A stretch of 64,000 nucleotides of DNA from Nocardia altamirensis NBRC 108246 (GTDB lineage: Bacteria; Actinomycetota; Actinomycetes; Mycobacteriales; Mycobacteriaceae): NCBI RefSeq assembly GCF_001612685.1, contig NZ_BDAY01000016.1, positions 1-64,000 on the forward strand, written 5' to 3'. The translations under genes were made by a program, and so were the position numbers. The notes beneath the pieces are model-generated. The model was not told the DNA's origin. It searched no databases and saw only the letters and a list, made by a program, of their open reading frames with translations. Positions 61,217-64,000 of the stretch are shown piece by piece. How positions within the stretch are numbered: the stretch's first letter is position 1; each line of letters opens with the position of its first letter.

Positions 61217-63706
61217 GTGACGACAGCGCCCGAGACCGCAAGTGCAGAGTCCGACCCCGTGCTTCCGCCCACGGCAGCGCCGCCCGCGACATCCGCAGGC
61301 GTCGCGCCTCAGGCCAGCGTGAACCGGCGCATCGCCGACGAGCTCGCGGTGCGCGAGACCCAGGTGCGTGCCGCCGTCGAGCTGCTCGACGCAGGCTCGA
61401 CCGTGCCGTTCATCGCGCGATACCGCAAGGAGATCACCGGCGGTCTCGATGACGCGCAGCTGCGTCAACTGGACGAACGTCTGCACTATCTCCGCGAACT
61501 CGACGAGCGGCGCGGCGCCATCCTCGAATCCATCCGTGGCCAGGGCAAACTCGATGACGCACTGCACCAGCAGATCATGCTCGCCGAGACCAAGGCCAGG
61601 CTCGAGGACATCTACCTGCCGTACAAGCCGAAGCGGCGCACCAAGGCGCAGATCGCGCGCGAGGCAGGCCACGAGCCGGTCGCCGACGCACTGATCAACG
61701 AGCCGACCACCGATCCCGCGCAGTACACCGCCGAGCAGCTCGACGGCGCGCGGTCGATCCTGGTCGAGCGGTTCGCCGAGGACGCCGACCTGGTCGGCGA
61801 ACTGCGTGAGCTGATGTGGAACCGCGGCCAGGTGAGCTCGACGGTGCGGCCAGGCAAGGAGGAGGCAGGCGCCAAGTTCGCCGACTACTTCGAGTTCAGC
61901 GAGCCGTTCACCAAGCTGCCCTCGCACCGGATCCTCGCGCTGCTGCGCGGCGAGAAGGAAGAGGTGCTCTCGATCCAGCTCGAGCCGGATACCGAAACTG
62001 ACTCGTCTGGTCGCTCCGCAGGCTCCGCTCCTGGCGAGCCAGGCACTCGCACCATCTACGAGGGCCGGATCGCGGTGAAGTTCAACATCTCCGACAAGGG
62101 CCGCGCGGCCGACAGCTGGCTGCTGGACACCGTGCGCTGGGCTTGGCGGACGAAGCTGCAGGTGAGCCTCGGCATCGACACCAGGATGCGGCTGCGGCAG
62201 GCGGCCGAGAAAGACGCCGTCGACGTGTTCGCGGCCAACCTGCGCGACCTGCTGCTCGCCGCGCCCGCGGGCACCCGCACGACGATGGGTCTCGACCCCG
62301 GCTACCGGACCGGCGTGAAGGTCGCGGTCGTCGACGCCACCGGCAAGGCCGTCGCCACCGAGGTCATCTACCCGCACAAGCCGCAGGGACAGACCGAGAA
62401 GTCGATTGCCGTGCTCGGCGCGCTGGTCGCCCGGTTCGGTGTCGAGCTCATCGCGATCGGCAACGGCACCGCCTCGCGCGAGACCGATGCCCTTGCCACC
62501 GAGCTGATCTCGCGGATCCCGGAGAACAAGCCGACCAAGATCGTGGTGTCCGAGGCGGGCGCCTCGGTGTACTCGGCCTCGGCGTACGCCACCCAGGAAC
62601 TGCCGGACATGGACGTTTCGCTGCGCGGCGCGGTCTCGATCGCGCGTCGCCTGCAGGACCCGCTGGCCGAGCTGGTGAAGATCGACCCGAAGTCGATCGG
62701 TGTCGGGCAGTACCAGCACGACGTCTCCGAGACGCTGCTCGCGCGTTCGCTCGGCGCGGTGGTCGAAGACGCGGTGAACGCGGTCGGCGTCGACGTCAAC
62801 ACGGCCTCGGTGCCGCTGCTGTCGCGCGTGTCCGGCATCGCCGGGTCGGTGGCCGAAAGCATTGTGGCGCACCGGGATCAGAACGGGCCGTTCCGCAGCC
62901 GGACGGCGCTGCTCGCCGTGCCGCGACTCGGTCCGAAGGCGTTCGAGCAGTGCGCGGGCTTCCTGCGGATCCGCGGCGGAGACGACCCGCTCGACACCTC
63001 GTCGGTGCACCCCGAGGCCTACCCGGTGGTGCGCCGGATCATGGAATCGACCGGACGCGACATCACCGAGGTCATCGGCAACACCACCGTGCTGCGCGCG
63101 CTGCGTGCCGACGACTTCACCGACGAACGCTTCGGTGTGCCGACGGTGACCGACATCATCACCGAACTCGAGAAGCCGGGCCGCGACCCGCGTCCGGAAT
63201 TCAAGACCGCCGAATTCGCCGCCGGCGTGGAGAAGGTCGCCGACCTCACGCCGGGCATGGTGCTCGAAGGGGTCGTCACGAATGTCGCGGCCTTCGGCGC
63301 GTTCGTCGACATCGGCGTGCACCAGGACGGGTTGGTGCACGTGTCGGCCATGTCGCACAACTTCGTCAAGGACCCGCGCGAGGTCGTGAAGTCCGGCGAC
63401 GTGGTGAAGGTGAAGGTGCTCGAGGTCGACGTCGCCCGCCAGCGTATCGGGCTGTCGCTGCGTCTCGACGACGAACCCGGTACCGCAGGGAAGGGCGACG
63501 GCGGTCGCAAGCAGGGCGGTGGTCAGGGCGAACGCGGTCGTGGCGGGCCGGACCGCGGCGGGCAACGGCAGAATGGACAGGGCAAGGGCCAGGGACAAGG
63601 CAAGCCACAGAGCCAGGGCCGCAACCAAGGCAACCAGCGCCGCAACGCGCCCGCGCCGACCGGTTCCATGGCGGACGCGTTGCGCCGCGCGGGTTTCGGG
63701 CAGTAG
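61217..63706 (+). CDS. tex: Tex family RNA-binding transcription accessory protein
   Basis: An approx. 829-residue Tex protein. The N-terminal helical domain has 'ELAVRETQVRAAVELLDAGS', 'TVPFIARYRKEITGGLDDAQ' and 'EDIYLPYKPKRRTKAQIARE'. The YqgF-like nuclease-fold domain has 'TMGLDPGYRTGVKVAVVDAT' and 'ELIAIGNGTASRETDALATE'. A helix-hairpin-helix core includes 'VGQYQHDVSETLLARSLGAV'. The S1 domain is 'MVLEGVVTNVAAFGAFVDIG' with 'QDGLVHVSAMSHNFVKDPRE'. A Gln/Gly/Arg-rich tail is RNA-binding-like. Start GTG 61217; GTG 61205 is possible. Confidence 0.95.
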   Translation: MTTAPETASAESDPVLPPTAAPPATSAGVAPQASVNRRIADELAVRETQVRAAVELLDAGSTVPFIARYRKEITGGLDDAQLRQLDERLHYLRELDERRGAILESIRGQGKLDDALHQQIMLAETKARLEDIYLPYKPKRRTKAQIAREAGHEPVADALINEPTTDPAQYTAEQLDGARSILVERFAEDADLVGELRELMWNRGQVSSTVRPGKEEAGAKFADYFEFSEPFTKLPSHRILALLRGEKEEVLSIQLEPDTETDSSGRSAGSAPGEPGTRTIYEGRIAVKFNISDKGRAADSWLLDTVRWAWRTKLQVSLGIDTRMRLRQAAEKDAVDVFAANLRDLLLAAPAGTRTTMGLDPGYRTGVKVAVVDATGKAVATEVIYPHKPQGQTEKSIAVLGALVARFGVELIAIGNGTASRETDALATELISRIPENKPTKIVVSEAGASVYSASAYATQELPDMDVSLRGAVSIARRLQDPLAELVKIDPKSIGVGQYQHDVSETLLARSLGAVVEDAVNAVGVDVNTASVPLLSRVSGIAGSVAESIVAHRDQNGPFRSRTALLAVPRLGPKAFEQCAGFLRIRGGDDPLDTSSVHPEAYPVVRRIMESTGRDITEVIGNTTVLRALRADDFTDERFGVPTVTDIITELEKPGRDPRPEFKTAEFAAGVEKVADLTPGMVLEGVVTNVAAFGAFVDIGVHQDGLVHVSAMSHNFVKDPREVVKSGDVVKVKVLEVDVARQRIGLSLRLDDEPGTAGKGDGGRKQGGGQGERGRGGPDRGGQRQNGQGKGQGQGKPQSQGRNQGNQRRNAPAPTGSMADALRRAGFGQ

Positions 63707-63739
63707 GACGGACGCACCGGACGGAGGATTCAGGTCGCC

Positions 63740-64000
63740 ATGCGACGGTGGCTCAATGAGGATGTGATCGCGCAGGGCAGGCTTCCACTGCTGTGCTTCC
63801 TTCTGGGGTTCATCGTCGGCTTCCTGTTGATCCGGCTCAGCGTCCGGCTGATCCGGAAACAGGTGCGGTGGTGGCCGGGCAACCTGCGCTCCGGCGGGGT
63901 GCACATTCACCACATGGTGTTCGGGGTGATCCTGGTGCTGTCGTCCGGCCTCGGCATGGTCGCCCTGTATCAGAACGCCTCCGTCACGACGGCCAGCGTG
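63740..64000 (+). CDS. Integral membrane protein, 3' end beyond window
   Basis: ATG at 63740, with GGAGGAT upstream, opens a frame that runs off the window after 87 codons. It starts 'MRRWLNEDVIAQGRLPLLCF', then a first hydrophobic helix (LLGFIVGFLLIRLSVRLI) and a positive loop. A segment 'SGGVHIHHMVFGVILVLSSG' with a His-rich motif at the membrane edge follows. It resembles a conserved actinobacterial membrane protein family with an HIHH motif, whose function I do not know. Confidence 0.75.
   Translation, partial: MRRWLNEDVIAQGRLPLLCFLLGFIVGFLLIRLSVRLIRKQVRWWPGNLRSGGVHIHHMVFGVILVLSSGLGMVALYQNASVTTASV

Noticed and set aside
61061..63913. A 950-codon minus-strand frame opposite tex
   Set aside because: Low-complexity His/Arg/Leu sequence antisense to a conserved protein.

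Overview
The window is chromosomal DNA from a high-GC mycolic-acid actinomycete, most probably Nocardia or a close relative. The evidence is the pervasive GC-rich third codon position, many GTG/TTG starts and overlapping start/stop codons. A mycothiol-dependent formaldehyde dehydrogenase and an F420-dependent LLM oxidoreductase are present. The core order (acyP) - smc - ftsY - amtB - glnB - glnD - ffh - amidohydrolase - rpsP - khpA - rimM - trmD matches the mycobacterial/nocardial backbone. I saw no tRNA, rRNA, CRISPR array, integrase, transposase or phage genes.

Layout. 0.1-0.6 kb: DUF5958 protein. 0.75-5.05 kb (minus): a six-gene operon in which every junction overlaps (GT2 glycosyltransferase, TIGR04282/DUF2064 transferase, SAM methyltransferase, membrane molybdopterin oxidoreductase, small membrane protein, flavodoxin-like reductase). 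It is divergent from a multi-pass membrane protein and an OmpR-type two-component system (5.2-8.3 kb). 8.3-10.8 kb: accessory genes including a TmrB-like tunicamycin-resistance ATPase, an SRPBCC protein, a truncated SMI1/KNR4 gene and a VOC protein. 10.8-19.6 kb: a complete Kdp potassium system, kdpFABC on the minus strand preceded by a 27-codon mini-ORF, and a separate kdpDE unit on the plus strand. 19.7-22.9 kb: OsmC, acylphosphatase and a YgiB-like / glutathionylspermidine-synthase-like / DUF350 module. 22.9-26.2 kb (minus): Cmx-type chloramphenicol exporter and the mycothiol formaldehyde dehydrogenase with its metallo-beta-lactamase partner. 26.3-28.4 kb: DUF1707 protein behind a doubly operated promoter, and a disordered membrane protein.

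28.96-43.2 kb is the core block: smc, then a reductase/TetR pair, DUF2237, ftsY, the nitrogen-control operon amtB-glnB-glnD with a candidate GlnR box upstream, a small conserved protein and ffh. 43.3-54.1 kb is accessory: HD/LuxR regulator, DUF4331 and TPR pair, LysR, amidohydrolase, a MarR/questin-oxidase-like divergent pair with a perfect operator, an LLM oxidoreductase behind a MerR-type promoter, a DHFR-like reductase, and a 49-residue leaderless small ORF. 54.3-56.2 kb is the rpsP-khpA-rimM-trmD ribosome/tRNA-maturation operon (rplS is absent next to it). 56.3-60.5 kb: GAF-LuxR regulator divergent from two acyl-CoA ligases. 60.6-64 kb: a secreted protein, Tex, and a membrane protein cut by the window end.

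The signals I consider most worth follow-up are regulatory or sub-annotation scale: the overlapping glycosyltransferase-molybdoenzyme operon, the Kdp mini-ORF and enlarged KdpC, the paired operators at DUF1707 and TetR, the 24-bp MerR-type palindrome, the MarR operator, and small unannotated ORFs. I did not find a convincing new defence or mobile system.
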